Positions 16,300-24,065 of a stretch of DNA of 29,503 nucleotides are shown here, one piece after another. The notes below the pieces were generated by a model. The model did not search any database. It saw nothing but the letters and a program-made list of their open reading frames with translations, and was not told the DNA's origin. Position 1 is the stretch's first letter. Each line of letters begins with the position of its first letter. The DNA is from a virus, in the IMG/VR virus record IMGVR_UViG_3300032241_002437, positions 1-29,503 of that record. The stretch is one strand, 5' to 3'. The position numbers and the translations under genes were made by a program.

Positions 16300-16830
16300 T
16301 TATTTTAATTTTTTAATTAATTCTTTTGTATGGCTATTAGCTAAATCTTCATGTTTGTCTGCTAAATCGTGCATATTTTTTTTTCTGTAAGCTTCAGCAG
16401 CTTCTCTATGAGCTTTTGCTCCCTCTTGAGAAGGAAAATTTTTAAAACTTATTCCCCATGCTTTATCAGCCAATTCCCCTGCTGATACTTTATTTTTGTG
16501 TTTTTCATGAACTTCTTTTTTTACATTTTTAATTAAATCTTTTGTTTCTTTTTGTTTGGTTATTACTTTATTAACAGTATTAGAAATAGCTTGTTTTCTT
16601 TCTTTAGCTGTTTTAGGAGGTTGATTCGACTTTTCTTTTAATGCTGATGGGCCTTTAACTATATCTCCATTACCGTTGATTTGAACATGAGTTCCTTTAA
16701 TTGTTACCCATTTTTCATCAGCATCATTTACTGGTACATATTCTTTAGATTTTGATAGCATTTCAGAAACATTTTTTAAATCTTTATGAATACTAACAAA
16801 TTTACCTGAATTTTTATTTAAAAATCTCAT
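16300..16830 (-). CDS. Lys-rich minor structural protein next to the portal
   Basis: A 176-residue very basic protein. Residues about 40-60 hold KWVTIKGTHVQINGNGDIVKG, a short beta motif (W-V-T-I ... H-V-x-I ... G-x-I-x-x-G-P) that often occurs at the ends of phage portal-linked or MuF proteins (core WVTIKGTHVQI and GDIVKGP). The rest is Lys/Glu-rich helix; the C-terminal third (GAKAHREAAEAYRKKNMHD, core AHREAAEAYRKKN) resembles a short helical repeat with a regular Ala/His pattern. It starts one base after the portal stop, with AAAGGA upstream, so the proteins are made together. Internal virion protein or portal-associated factor is a fair guess; the function is not known to me. Confidence 0.5.
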   Translation of the reverse strand: MRFLNKNSGKFVSIHKDLKNVSEMLSKSKEYVPVNDADEKWVTIKGTHVQINGNGDIVKGPSALKEKSNQPPKTAKERKQAISNTVNKVITKQKETKDLIKNVKKEVHEKHKNKVSAGELADKAWGISFKNFPSQEGAKAHREAAEAYRKKNMHDLADKHEDLANSHTKELIKKLK

Positions 16831-16831
16831 A

Positions 16832-18244
16832 TCAATCCTTTGATTTGGGTTCTTTTGGAGCTTCTATTGGAGTAGGAGGTTCATATTCAGCTATTAAATC
16901 AGAATCTAGATTTAAAGAGCTTTCAAATAGATCTTCCATTTCATTAATGTTATCTTGAGCCCATTGTATCAATGTAGCTCTGTTTTGTGGATCTACTACG
17001 GGTAATACAGTTCTTAATATTTCGTTAATTGATTTTATTTTTGTATCAGCTACTTTAACTTTTTCACTTGGTGGTTCTTCCATGAGAGAAGTCCAATCGG
17101 CTTTAAAAGCATTTTGCCACATATAAAAAGCTTGTTCATAGGTTTTATCCCTATAAATTTCAGGGTATTGATTTTGAACTGCTTCAAAGAATTGCCTATT
17201 CCATGCTCTGTGCTGAACAATCTTGTCAAAAAATTTGAATAAGCTATCCATGTCATTTCTAATACCATCTATGAATTGAACAATAGCTTTAGCATCTTCT
17301 GTACCTTCACCAAATCCCTGTGTTAAAGCTTCATCTTTAAGTAGTAGAGCTGGAACATCAGAAGCAGCGGCTATGTTTGCTATAATGTTATTCCTTGCAG
17401 TAGTCATAGCTGTATCGGTATTAGTCAAATTAATGGCTTCGATAGCTTCATCAATATCAATGGATAATACATTGCCTGTAGCACCTTGCTGAAGATAAGT
17501 TCTTTTAATCCCAGATGCTATTTGCATTAAATTGTTAACAATTGATCCTGCAGGTTTCTGTTTAGCGATTAATAGCCCAGCTTTAAATGTTACCAAATCA
17601 TCTGTAATCATTGATTGGATAAAAGATTTTAAAGGATATAAAGCTCTTAAGAAAACAGATCGACCAGTAAAACCAAAAGCAGAAGATTGAAAGCTTAAAT
17701 AAATAGGGGTGTTATTAAACACTACAACAGATCTACTGGGGTGATAAGGTTGTCCTGCCGCTGTACTATAAGCTAATGGTTTTTGAAAATCTGGGGCATT
17801 TGGATTTTGGTTAGTAACTATTGAACCTGCTAAGTTTAATGGGTCAAGCTGATTAAAGTAAATATCCTGATCAGCAAGTTTCCACAGGTCTAATGGTTCA
17901 GTAGTTGCAACATTAGGAGATCCAATAACAATTGCACTTGCTCCATAAGCTCTTTTAATAAAGCTAACATCACGTATATGGTTTGTAGCGCCTAATTTAT
18001 CCCATTCCCTATTAAAAGCATCAACAAGCATCTCTTTGGGTTCTGCATCAACATTAATTAATCTAGGCTTAGATAAAGCCATAGCAATAGGTTTTTCAAT
18101 TAATTTGCCGCCTAATGGATGGTATTCCCAAAGGGTTTTACACAATTCATAACCAGCATTATCACCAGGTTGAATGTCTCCAGATGTAAGTATTTCCATC
18201 AATGTACCGCCAACTGATGTAGTAGTAATTGTAATGTTTGACAT
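16832..18244 (-). CDS. Portal protein (DUF1073 family)
   Basis: The 470-residue portal forms the dodecameric ring through which DNA enters and leaves the capsid. Landmarks of the DUF1073 portal family are the N-terminal AGYELCKTLWEYHPLGGKLIEKP (core LWEYHPLGGKLIEKP at about 38-52), the RAYGASAIVIG strand near residues 102-112, FLRALYPLKSFIQSMITDD (core LYPLKSFIQSM) and the clip region with LLLKDEALTQGFGEGTEDAKAI (core QGFGEGTEDAKAI). The C-terminus is Pro/Glu-rich and ends at residue 470 without any added domain. The gene follows terminase large subunit by nine bases and has AAGGAA before ATG 18244. Databases sometimes label this family after the fused anti-CBASS domain of some members; that domain is not present here. 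Confidence 0.85.
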   Translation of the reverse strand: MSNITITTTSVGGTLMEILTSGDIQPGDNAGYELCKTLWEYHPLGGKLIEKPIAMALSKPRLINVDAEPKEMLVDAFNREWDKLGATNHIRDVSFIKRAYGASAIVIGSPNVATTEPLDLWKLADQDIYFNQLDPLNLAGSIVTNQNPNAPDFQKPLAYSTAAGQPYHPSRSVVVFNNTPIYLSFQSSAFGFTGRSVFLRALYPLKSFIQSMITDDLVTFKAGLLIAKQKPAGSIVNNLMQIASGIKRTYLQQGATGNVLSIDIDEAIEAINLTNTDTAMTTARNNIIANIAAASDVPALLLKDEALTQGFGEGTEDAKAIVQFIDGIRNDMDSLFKFFDKIVQHRAWNRQFFEAVQNQYPEIYRDKTYEQAFYMWQNAFKADWTSLMEEPPSEKVKVADTKIKSINEILRTVLPVVDPQNRATLIQWAQDNINEMEDLFESSLNLDSDLIAEYEPPTPIEAPKEPKSKD

Positions 18245-18253
18245 AATGATTCC

Positions 18254-19534
18254 TTAATAGCCGTATTTATCACCAACACCAATAGCAATGCCATAGGTAA
18301 AACAATCTAACAAATCATCTGCTCTTTTATGAGCATCTTTATCACCTATTCTAAACCCAGTTATTTGAGTAATTAAATGATTTCTTGTTGAACCTTTAAA
18401 ACTTGCTACTTTATCAAAAGCATATTGGGATATTTTAATTTTTTCCTGATAAAAATGTCCCGAAACCGATATTGCCCTTTCATCTTTACCTACAGCAGTT
18501 AGCTTAGAATCAATAGAATGTGTATTCCATCCTCTAGTCCTTCCCTGTTGTAAAAGTATAGATCCAGTTGAAGCGTCTTCTATAAATAAGCCAATACTAC
18601 CATTTCTAGCTTGGATTTTGCTTGCAAAATCATCTAATCTTTGAAAAATAGTTGGAATATAACTTTCTAATAATGCTCCGTCAACTTGTAAAATGTCCCA
18701 ATCTAAAATAGTCAAGGGTTGTCCATAAAGTTTATTAATTGCAATATAAATTACACCTGTTCCATCGTTTTCTTTGCCGCCTTTGACTGCTGTGTCCATC
18801 ACTGCATAGACACCATCACATTTTGTGGGATAGTCTAAAGGCTTATTATCTTTAAGCAATTTATCAAGACTAAAAAAGGCAATACCTGACCAGTCTACAA
18901 ATTCAGCTAAATATTCTTGTTGAAATACTAAAGGATTATTGCGTTCCTTTTCTTTTTCAAGTTCCTCCGGGGGCACATAAGGATTCGTACTAGTAGGTTT
19001 ATGAAAGGTTTTAAACCCCATATCCTGATCATTACAGATAGAATAGAAAAAATTTTCTGTGTCAACCCCATTAGGAGTTGAAAACACCCAAGCAGTTCCC
19101 CTAGTGGTTAACATAGTAGGTTTAAGGGATCTTTCCCAAATTTCTTTCATTTGAGGAGTTTTAGTAAACGATGCTTCATCGATTAAAATCAAATCATATT
19201 CACGTCCTCGACCTGCTAATTCATTGTCATTTAGGATCCAAAAATCTACTTTGCCGCCAAATTTAGATTTAATAGTTCCTTCATTGCGATTTGCAGAAGA
19301 GACAATAGGAGCTAATATCTCTCGTATATGATCCCAAGGTTCTTGAAGCTGTTTATATTCAGGAGCAAAAATACCTACGGATTTCTTTTTACATACTCCA
19401 TCGGTAGCTAAAATTTCTAAAAATCTAGTTTTACCCCATCGTCTACCACATCGAACGGCATTTAGTTTAGTGCCGTTTAAATAAAGATCAGTTTGCCCTT
19501 TATGAAATGTAGGAGCGTAAATATCATATTTCAT
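18254..19534 (-). CDS. terL: Terminase large subunit
   Basis: A 426-residue ATPase-nuclease motor that packages DNA into the prohead through the portal. The ATPase part shows a Walker A motif GRRWGKT at residues 30-36, Walker B LILIDE at 115-120 and a coupling motif near FSTPNG at 151-156. The C-terminal RNase H-like nuclease part shows the three acidic positions expected: D247 (VMDTAVKGG), E319-D320 (FIEDAS) and D406-D407/D410 (ADDLLDCF). The length is normal for the family. It overlaps the small subunit gene by 11 bases and has no strong ribosome site, so coupling is likely. The protein type cannot decide alone between pac and cos packaging. Confidence 0.93.
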   Translation of the reverse strand: MKYDIYAPTFHKGQTDLYLNGTKLNAVRCGRRWGKTRFLEILATDGVCKKKSVGIFAPEYKQLQEPWDHIREILAPIVSSANRNEGTIKSKFGGKVDFWILNDNELAGRGREYDLILIDEASFTKTPQMKEIWERSLKPTMLTTRGTAWVFSTPNGVDTENFFYSICNDQDMGFKTFHKPTSTNPYVPPEELEKEKERNNPLVFQQEYLAEFVDWSGIAFFSLDKLLKDNKPLDYPTKCDGVYAVMDTAVKGGKENDGTGVIYIAINKLYGQPLTILDWDILQVDGALLESYIPTIFQRLDDFASKIQARNGSIGLFIEDASTGSILLQQGRTRGWNTHSIDSKLTAVGKDERAISVSGHFYQEKIKISQYAFDKVASFKGSTRNHLITQITGFRIGDKDAHKRADDLLDCFTYGIAIGVGDKYGY

Positions 19535-20000
19535 TCGATTTTACGGGAAGTCCACCATGATAATTGATTTCTACCGTTCCAGTGTTTTCTACTTCTTGCT
19601 TATCTTTCCAACCAAGCACATTTTTAGCTGTAAAAATCGCAAAAGGTTGTGAAAACGCTCCTATCATTGCTCCTTCAACAAGAATAGACTCCTGAAAATC
19701 TTTAGCTCTTTTGTAAGCGTTGGAGAAATTTGGATATTTTGGCTCCCCATTTGGAAGCTTTGCGGTTGCCCATTGCCATAAGGTTTCTCTATCAATACCA
19801 ATGTTGCAAGCAAACCTAGCAAGGGTAGGGAATTTACAAGGAATAATTTCTCTTCGCTCTCCGCCATTGCGATCTTTAACTATTTTTTCCTTATAGGAAT
19901 CTATATTAAAAAACTTAATAAGCTCTTCGCAATATTCCTCTTTGTAGCCAGAAGGTCTACCAAGCGGCAAATAATCTTTTGGGTCTTTTCTCTTAGTCAT
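19524..20000 (-). CDS. terS: Terminase small subunit
   Basis: A 158-residue protein upstream of the large terminase gene. The N-terminus has the common phage opening GRPSGYKEEYCEELIKFF (core GRPSGYKEEYCEEL); the middle contains FPTLARFACNIGIDRETLWQW (core IGIDRETLWQWA near 67-78), a helix-turn-helix that would read the packaging start site, and the end has FTAKNVLGWKDKQEVENTG (core KNVLGWKDKQ), the usual small terminase signature before oligomerisation. ATG 20000 has no recognisable ribosome site; an AT-rich TATTAT lies just upstream. The repeat-rich region directly upstream of the gene is a natural candidate for its DNA target, though other uses are possible. Confidence 0.8.
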   Translation of the reverse strand: MTKRKDPKDYLPLGRPSGYKEEYCEELIKFFNIDSYKEKIVKDRNGGERREIIPCKFPTLARFACNIGIDRETLWQWATAKLPNGEPKYPNFSNAYKRAKDFQESILVEGAMIGAFSQPFAIFTAKNVLGWKDKQEVENTGTVEINYHGGLPVKSNEI

Positions 20001-20076
20001 AGCTTGAATAATACCATAAAAATAAATTTTTTATCCACCCAATATCCCTTTTAGAAATAGCCTTTTTTCTACTTTC

Positions 20077-20380
20077 GCTACACTGCTACGGTAATCACGC
20101 CCTTTTTTGCATGTCTGCTATAGCATTTTTTTATACATATATTATTTTTCTTATAACTTTTATATAAATAAGTGTAGCAGTGTAGCAGTAAGTATAAAGT
20201 ATTGATTATATTAAGAAATACTCGCTACACTTCAGGCGTAGCTGCTACACTTCAAAGTGTAGCTTTTACATACCCTCTATATGTTTTTCCGTTAATTCTG
20301 ATGGTTTCCTTCCTCCAACCCCCTAAGTATAGCATCGAATGGTGTAGCAATCTTGCACTTTTCTGATCATAAGTGTAGCA
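20077..20380. repeat. Cluster of eight GTGTAGC(A) repeats in both orientations
   Basis: GTGTAGC occurs at 20172, 20180 (tandem, 8-base period), 20257, 20342 and 20373 on the plus strand; the reverse complement GCTACAC starts at 20077, 20224 and 20244. Degenerate copies lie beside them (TGCTAC at 20084, GCGTAGC at 20236, a TGCTATAGCA palindrome at 20116). Outside this 304-base stretch I noticed only single copies at about 21403 and 10935. It covers the 251-base gene-free space between the primase and small terminase genes and the last 130 bases of the primase gene. Iteron-type replication origin, packaging site and operator array are all possible. Confidence 0.7.
20244..20263. repeat. 9-bp inverted repeat across the primase stop codon
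   Basis: GCTACACTT and AAGTGTAGC are perfect inverted copies with a two-base spacer, spanning the primase TGA at 20254-20252. A second, imperfect palindrome of the same core lies next to it at 20224-20242. No T-run follows on either strand, so a protein-binding site is more likely than a terminator. Confidence 0.65.
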
Positions 20381-22225
20381 AGTTACGCTTTCCCAAAGGT
20401 CTTTATTTGAGATCTGAGTAACCTCAGGATGATCGATCAACCAGTTGTGAATTTCCTCTACCAAAGGACTAGAAAACACAAAATTCTTTCTATATTCTTC
20501 TATAGCCTTTTGAGCATTCTCATAAAGTTCTAGCATATCCGAATGCTTATAAATGTGTATGGCTTCAGCCCAAATTTGATCCCTATCATTTTTTAAAGCT
20601 TCAGTATTAGCTTTTTTTACCTCTATAGGTAACCACCTTCTATTACCTGTAGAGTCATTTAAAAACTCCTGATTATTAGTAGTTCCAATAAAAATACATC
20701 TTCTAGGAAACTCTTTAGGTAATTTTTCAAACTTATCCGTAAACCTTTCAATATTCCGAGTCATAAAGCTTTTTATATCTTCGTTTTCAGAAGTCTGAAG
20801 ACCACGCATTTCACTAAGTTCTAAAATAAGTCTACCTTTTAATATTCTTGATTTATCTTCGTCCTTCATCTTAAAAGATAGTTCCCCAAAAGAATCCGGA
20901 GGGGCTAAAGCTTTAACACTAGTTGTTTTACCAGTGCCTTGACTACCAAAAAGCACCACGTAAGAGTCTACTTGACAACCTGGGGACATTAGTCTAGCTG
21001 CCATTGTTGCAGTCATATATAAGCCAACTACTTGCGAAATCTCATTATCTTCTGCACCAAAATAAGTGCTTAAAATAGTTTTGCATCGTTGAACTCCATC
21101 CCATACTAAAGAATTACCCCAATCAAGTCCGCTATCAAAAGAATGATTTTCAGCATATAAGCTTACAATATCCATTAAAGTGCTTTTAGGAATAGTCCGT
21201 TTAAAGCTTAACTTTTCGCATTGTTGTTGGATTCTAACAAAGTCTGTTTCTCTCATTGGCCTTAATTCATTGTCAAACATGCCAACGTTAATATCTTTAA
21301 ATAAATCTTTTCTAATAGAAAATGCTTGTAAAAGAAGATTAATATTGTCAATCGTTGGATCAATTCGTCCTTTAGCATCTCTAGGAAAATCTATTTGCAA
21401 TAGTGTAGCTTGTGTTTTAGCCTTAATACGGTTGGCTTTAGCAAACAAAGTATTGATGGTAACCTTGTTACCCTTATAACTCCCTAAAGAGTCCCATTTG
21501 GTCCTACAATCATGTTCGTTGGTGTATTTTGTTACGCCTTTAATTGACCATTCATGAAACAATTGAAAGCCTATATCATTGCCACCAAAAGCATCATGTA
21601 AAGCACAAGCAATTTGAAACCATTCCCCATAATCGCAATCGGGGTTAAAAGAATCTAATAACTCACGAGCTTGATCGGGAAAGATCATGACTGAAGGTTC
21701 AGTAGATAATTCTTGATTTGTTTTTTGAGTTAATTGCTGAGGGGCTTTAGTTTTTAAAAAAAGTTCAATTTCCGTTTGGCAGTTTATGGGTGTTGGAATC
21801 GATCCACGAATTGAATTGCCGCTAAAAGTAAAGTATCTTCCTTGTTCATAATATTCTATAGGCTTTGCATTAAAACTAAGTCCTACCGAAGCATAAAATA
21901 AGAAATGTAAACCATTACCACTAACACTAATTTCTATATAAGCTTTATCTTTAAATAGGTTGTAAGCAAAAGTTCCAAGTTCATTAAATTCTCCATTAGC
22001 GTCCACACAATCATCTAAGTCTAATCCAACTAAGTCATCGATTGATGGATCAAATACGATGCCAGGATTGCCGCTAATGGTATGAAAAGGCTTTCTATTT
22101 TTATATTCTTGCCATTTTACTGCAGGTACTTTTTGAGCTTTTTTATTAATACCTTCGGAGGGAACTAATATCCATGGGATCCATCTTGATTGATTTAATA
22201 TTTCATTACTTATTTTTACGCTCAT
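20252..22225 (-). CDS. Primase-polymerase / VirE-type helicase fusion
   Basis: A 657-residue replication protein with three domains. Residues about 10-160 form a primase-polymerase fold: GLDLDDC (D69, D71, D72) gives the metal-binding acids and SGNGLH (102-107) the conserved His. Residues about 184-265 match the PriCT-2 linker domain (ARELLDSFNPDCDYGEW core, with WFQIACALHDAFGG). Residues about 360-600 are a VirE-family P-loop ATPase: Walker A GSQGTGKTT at 427-435, Walker B LILELSE at 466-472, and the sensor segment GTTNNQEFLNDSTGNRRW (514-531). Such proteins unwind the origin and make primers. The C-terminal 60 residues are wHTH-like. ATG 22225 has GAGGA upstream. It shares the minus-strand block with packaging genes although the polymerase is in the opposite block. 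Confidence 0.85.
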   Translation of the reverse strand: MSVKISNEILNQSRWIPWILVPSEGINKKAQKVPAVKWQEYKNRKPFHTISGNPGIVFDPSIDDLVGLDLDDCVDANGEFNELGTFAYNLFKDKAYIEISVSGNGLHFLFYASVGLSFNAKPIEYYEQGRYFTFSGNSIRGSIPTPINCQTEIELFLKTKAPQQLTQKTNQELSTEPSVMIFPDQARELLDSFNPDCDYGEWFQIACALHDAFGGNDIGFQLFHEWSIKGVTKYTNEHDCRTKWDSLGSYKGNKVTINTLFAKANRIKAKTQATLLQIDFPRDAKGRIDPTIDNINLLLQAFSIRKDLFKDINVGMFDNELRPMRETDFVRIQQQCEKLSFKRTIPKSTLMDIVSLYAENHSFDSGLDWGNSLVWDGVQRCKTILSTYFGAEDNEISQVVGLYMTATMAARLMSPGCQVDSYVVLFGSQGTGKTTSVKALAPPDSFGELSFKMKDEDKSRILKGRLILELSEMRGLQTSENEDIKSFMTRNIERFTDKFEKLPKEFPRRCIFIGTTNNQEFLNDSTGNRRWLPIEVKKANTEALKNDRDQIWAEAIHIYKHSDMLELYENAQKAIEEYRKNFVFSSPLVEEIHNWLIDHPEVTQISNKDLWESVTCYTYDQKSARLLHHSMLYLGGWRKETIRINGKTYRGYVKATL

Positions 22226-22278
22226 GTGATATAATTCCTCATTGAAGGGTTAATAGGGTTAATTCTTTTGTAAAAGCG

Positions 22279-22312
22279 AAATCTCCAATGCTCATAACAT
22301 TGGAGATTTTTT
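22279..22312 (+). terminator. Intrinsic terminator, plus-strand orientation
   Basis: A 12-bp perfect stem AAATCTCCAATG/CATTGGAGATTT (22279-22290 with 22298-22309) with a 7-base loop is followed by T-rich sequence TTTTTTATTTT on the plus strand. It lies in the 140-base gap between two minus-strand genes, so it would stop antisense (rightward) transcription; on the minus strand the stem also forms but is followed by CGC rather than a U-run. Confidence 0.7.
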
Positions 22313-22343
22313 ATTTTGGATTTTCATCTTAACATAAAGCTAT

Positions 22344-22369
22344 AAAGGGGTTTCCCCCTTTTTTTTTAT
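22344..22369. terminator. Second hairpin with T-run, possibly bidirectional
   Basis: AAAGGGG/CCCCTTT (22344-22350 with 22355-22361) is followed by a run of T on the plus strand. On the minus strand the same stem closes a GAAA tetraloop, starts in an A-run just after the stop codon of the 22366-22749 gene and ends in a short UUUAUA, so weak termination of the leftward transcript is also possible. Confidence 0.6.
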
Positions 22370-22749
22370 TTATAAATTACTGTGGGTTCTGAATCCATAA
22401 CTGCTTGGCAATTAATTTTCATAAGCTCTGCATATTTGTCACTAAATGTGCTTTTTGAACAATCGTTATGAACACAATTTACAAAATGTTGAATACGTTC
22501 CGCTTTTTGTTCTATTGCTTTTTGCATTGCAAATTCTTGAATATTAGCTACATCAGAAACTAAAAATAAATGATTAACTCTATTTGTATAAAATTGCATT
22601 TTAGCCATATTATTTGTATTAACATCAAAAGCTGTTCCTTGGATTTTGCCAAAAGATTGAATAACTAATTTTTTAACACAAACTTTTGCTTTTCCGTCCC
22701 AATCGGTAATAGACCAAACTGTGTCACCCTTTTTAAATATTTTGTTCAT
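22366..22749 (-). CDS. Unknown protein, first gene of the leftward block
   Basis: A 127-residue protein that I do not recognise. The N-terminal half (IFKKGDTVWSITDWDGKAKV, core KGDTVWSITDWDGKAKV) looks like a small beta barrel of SH3/KOW type: alternating strands with a turn at WDGK and later GKIQGTAFDV. The C-terminal half is helical (AMQKAIEQKAERIQHFVN) with two Cys and two His in close order (HFVNCVHNDC at about 88-97), which could bind a metal. AAAGGAG precedes ATG 22749. It is the first gene after the leftward promoter-like element and is followed by a hairpin, so it may be expressed early and more strongly than the primase. An early host-takeover or regulatory protein is possible. Confidence 0.6.
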   Translation of the reverse strand: MNKIFKKGDTVWSITDWDGKAKVCVKKLVIQSFGKIQGTAFDVNTNNMAKMQFYTNRVNHLFLVSDVANIQEFAMQKAIEQKAERIQHFVNCVHNDCSKSTFSDKYAELMKINCQAVMDSEPTVIYK

Positions 22750-22780
22750 TTGAAACTCCTTTTGTTAATTTGTTAATATG

Positions 22781-22800
22781 AGATCATTGTATATCACAAT
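22781..22800 (-). promoter_or_regulatory. Leftward early promoter-like element
   Basis: Minus strand reads ATTGTGATATACAATGATCT, with an extended -10 of the form TG-A-TATACA (22793-22788; TACAAT two bases on is an alternative). It is the same element found at 22898 and 27064 and lies about 40 bases before the start codon at 22749. Confidence 0.6.
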
Positions 22801-22816
22801 CTGTGTATCGTATATC
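22789..22816 (-). repeat. Three GATAYAC heptamers at the leftward promoter
   Basis: The minus strand carries GATATAC at 22816-22810, GATACAC at 22809-22803 and GATATAC at 22795-22789; the third is part of the promoter-like element. GATACAC recurs on the plus strand at 22903-22909. Close spacing at a divergent control region suggests operator sites. Confidence 0.45.
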
Positions 22817-22897
22817 CTTTTTATAAAAATAATTTAGTTTTGTCATATTGTGAAATAGTTAAAAAATTTTATATTTAGGGGATTACAAGTATCAATA

Positions 22898-22919
22898 ATT
22901 GTGATACACTGATTATGTA
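22898..22919 (+). promoter_or_regulatory. Rightward early promoter-like element
   Basis: ATTGTGATACACTGATTATGTA contains an extended -10 of the form TG-A-TACACT (22905-22910); the first gene starts at 22942 behind AAGGA. It nearly matches the element at 27064 (TTGTGGTATACTTATTATGTA). A weak -35 (ATTACA) lies 17 bases upstream. Confidence 0.65.
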
Positions 22920-22941
22920 TTAAACAAAAAAAGGATATTAA

Positions 22942-23691
22942 ATGAATTACATAAAATTATTTGAAAATTTAAATCAAAATCGACCGGAACATGCTATTTT
23001 TTCTGCTTCTGGATCAGATCGTTGGATGAAATGTTTAGGCTGGTATGAAGCTACTAAAAATTTGCCTTATGTTAAATCAGGCAAAGCAGCGCAAAGAGGT
23101 ACAGAAGCTCATACGTTAATGGATCAATGTATTAAGCAAGATAAATTGCCTGAAGAATTATCTAAAGACATAGAACTAATTGATTGGGTGGGTTATGTGT
23201 TAGACTTTATAACAGCTTCTAAATATCGAATTCCCCATTTACAAATATTTAGCGAAGTATATTTACCTTACAGCATTAATTCAGGTGGTACTACTGATGT
23301 GCTAGGAATTGATCCAGGTGTAGAGCTTATTATTGCAGATTTAAAAACTGGTTTATATTCTGTTGAAGTACAAAATAATGCCCAGCTATTAAACTATGCA
23401 GTTGCAGCTAGAAGTCATTTAGGTAAATTTAAAAGTTATAAATTAGTAATTATTCAACCCGGTGGCTATCATAAAGATGGGGCAATTAGGGAATGGGACG
23501 TTACTGATAAAGAACTTGATGCTTTTGAGTTAGAAATGAATAGCGCTATAAATCAAAATCTTGAAGGTGCTTCAAGAACACCTGGGGACCATTGCAAATA
23601 CTGTAAAGCAGAAGCTACTTGCAAATCAAATGCAGGATATATTTTAAACAAAGTGCAACTTAATTTAGCAAAGGATTTTTTAAATGAATAA
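22942..23691 (+). CDS. DUF2800 PD-(D/E)XK nuclease, Fe-S type
   Basis: A 249-residue Cas4/RecB-like nuclease of the DUF2800 family, found in phage replication modules. Visible motifs are GTEAH (53-57), GGTTDVLG (115-122, D119), ADLKTG (132-137, D133 and K135) and the QLLNY motif (148-152), together the nuclease core. Four Cys that can hold an iron-sulfur cluster are C31 near the start and C218, C221 and C227 near the end (CKYCKAEATC). It may act as an exonuclease in recombination or end processing. ATG 22942 is preceded by AAGGA at good spacing. The usual C-terminal extension of the family is encoded separately by the next, overlapping gene. Confidence 0.8.
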   Translation: MNYIKLFENLNQNRPEHAIFSASGSDRWMKCLGWYEATKNLPYVKSGKAAQRGTEAHTLMDQCIKQDKLPEELSKDIELIDWVGYVLDFITASKYRIPHLQIFSEVYLPYSINSGGTTDVLGIDPGVELIIADLKTGLYSVEVQNNAQLLNYAVAARSHLGKFKSYKLVIIQPGGYHKDGAIREWDVTDKELDAFELEMNSAINQNLEGASRTPGDHCKYCKAEATCKSNAGYILNKVQLNLAKDFLNE

Positions 23692-24034
23692 CCCACAAGA
23701 TTTAACTTTAGAACAAATTGCTAAACTTTTAAAAGCATTTCCAGCTGTAAAAGCTTGGATGGCAACTGTTGAAGAATATGCTTTAGAACAAGCCCAAAAA
23801 GGGATAGAACTTCCTGGATTTACTTTAGGAACAACAAGATCTTCTAGAGTTTGGATTGACGAAGAACAAGTGAAAACTAAATTACAAAATCAAGATATTG
23901 ATCATATTGCCCCAAGAGCTTTATTATCTCCAACACAAATGGAAAAGCTTTTAGGGAAAAAGCAATTTGCTAGCCTATTAGCAAATGATGTAGGTACTAC
24001 CATAGGCAATCCTAAGCTTCTACAAAAAGCTTAA
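23684..24034 (+). CDS. Detached C-terminal region of a DUF2800 protein
   Basis: A 116-residue protein that resembles the C-terminal third of longer DUF2800 proteins: a helix (EQIAKLLKAFPAVKAWMATV, core LLKAFPAVKAWMATVEEY), the strand PGFTLGTTRSSRVWIDEEQV (core PGFTLGTTRSSRVW) and the end segment LLSPTQMEKLLGKKQFASLL (core MEKLLGKKQF) with GNPKL. It starts eight bases before the stop of the nuclease gene, in another frame, with its own AAGGA site, so the two are expected to be made together and to form a complex. A +1 frameshift giving one polypeptide is less likely because a proper start and ribosome site are present. Confidence 0.65.
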   Translation: MNNPQDLTLEQIAKLLKAFPAVKAWMATVEEYALEQAQKGIELPGFTLGTTRSSRVWIDEEQVKTKLQNQDIDHIAPRALLSPTQMEKLLGKKQFASLLANDVGTTIGNPKLLQKA

Positions 24035-24065
24035 TTTTTAATGTGACGTTAACCAAGGAAATAAA

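Noticed and set aside
16832-18244. Possible anti-CBASS (Acb1) function of the DUF1073 protein
   Set aside because: Some members of the portal family carry a fused Acb1 phosphodiesterase with HxT motifs. This protein ends at residue 470 in a Pro/Glu-rich tail and shows no HxT pair, so it is a plain portal.
20116-20130. TGCTATAGCA palindrome followed by T-run as a terminator
   Set aside because: A ten-base perfect palindrome with no loop cannot form a stable RNA hairpin; it is more likely a degenerate member of the GTGTAGC array.
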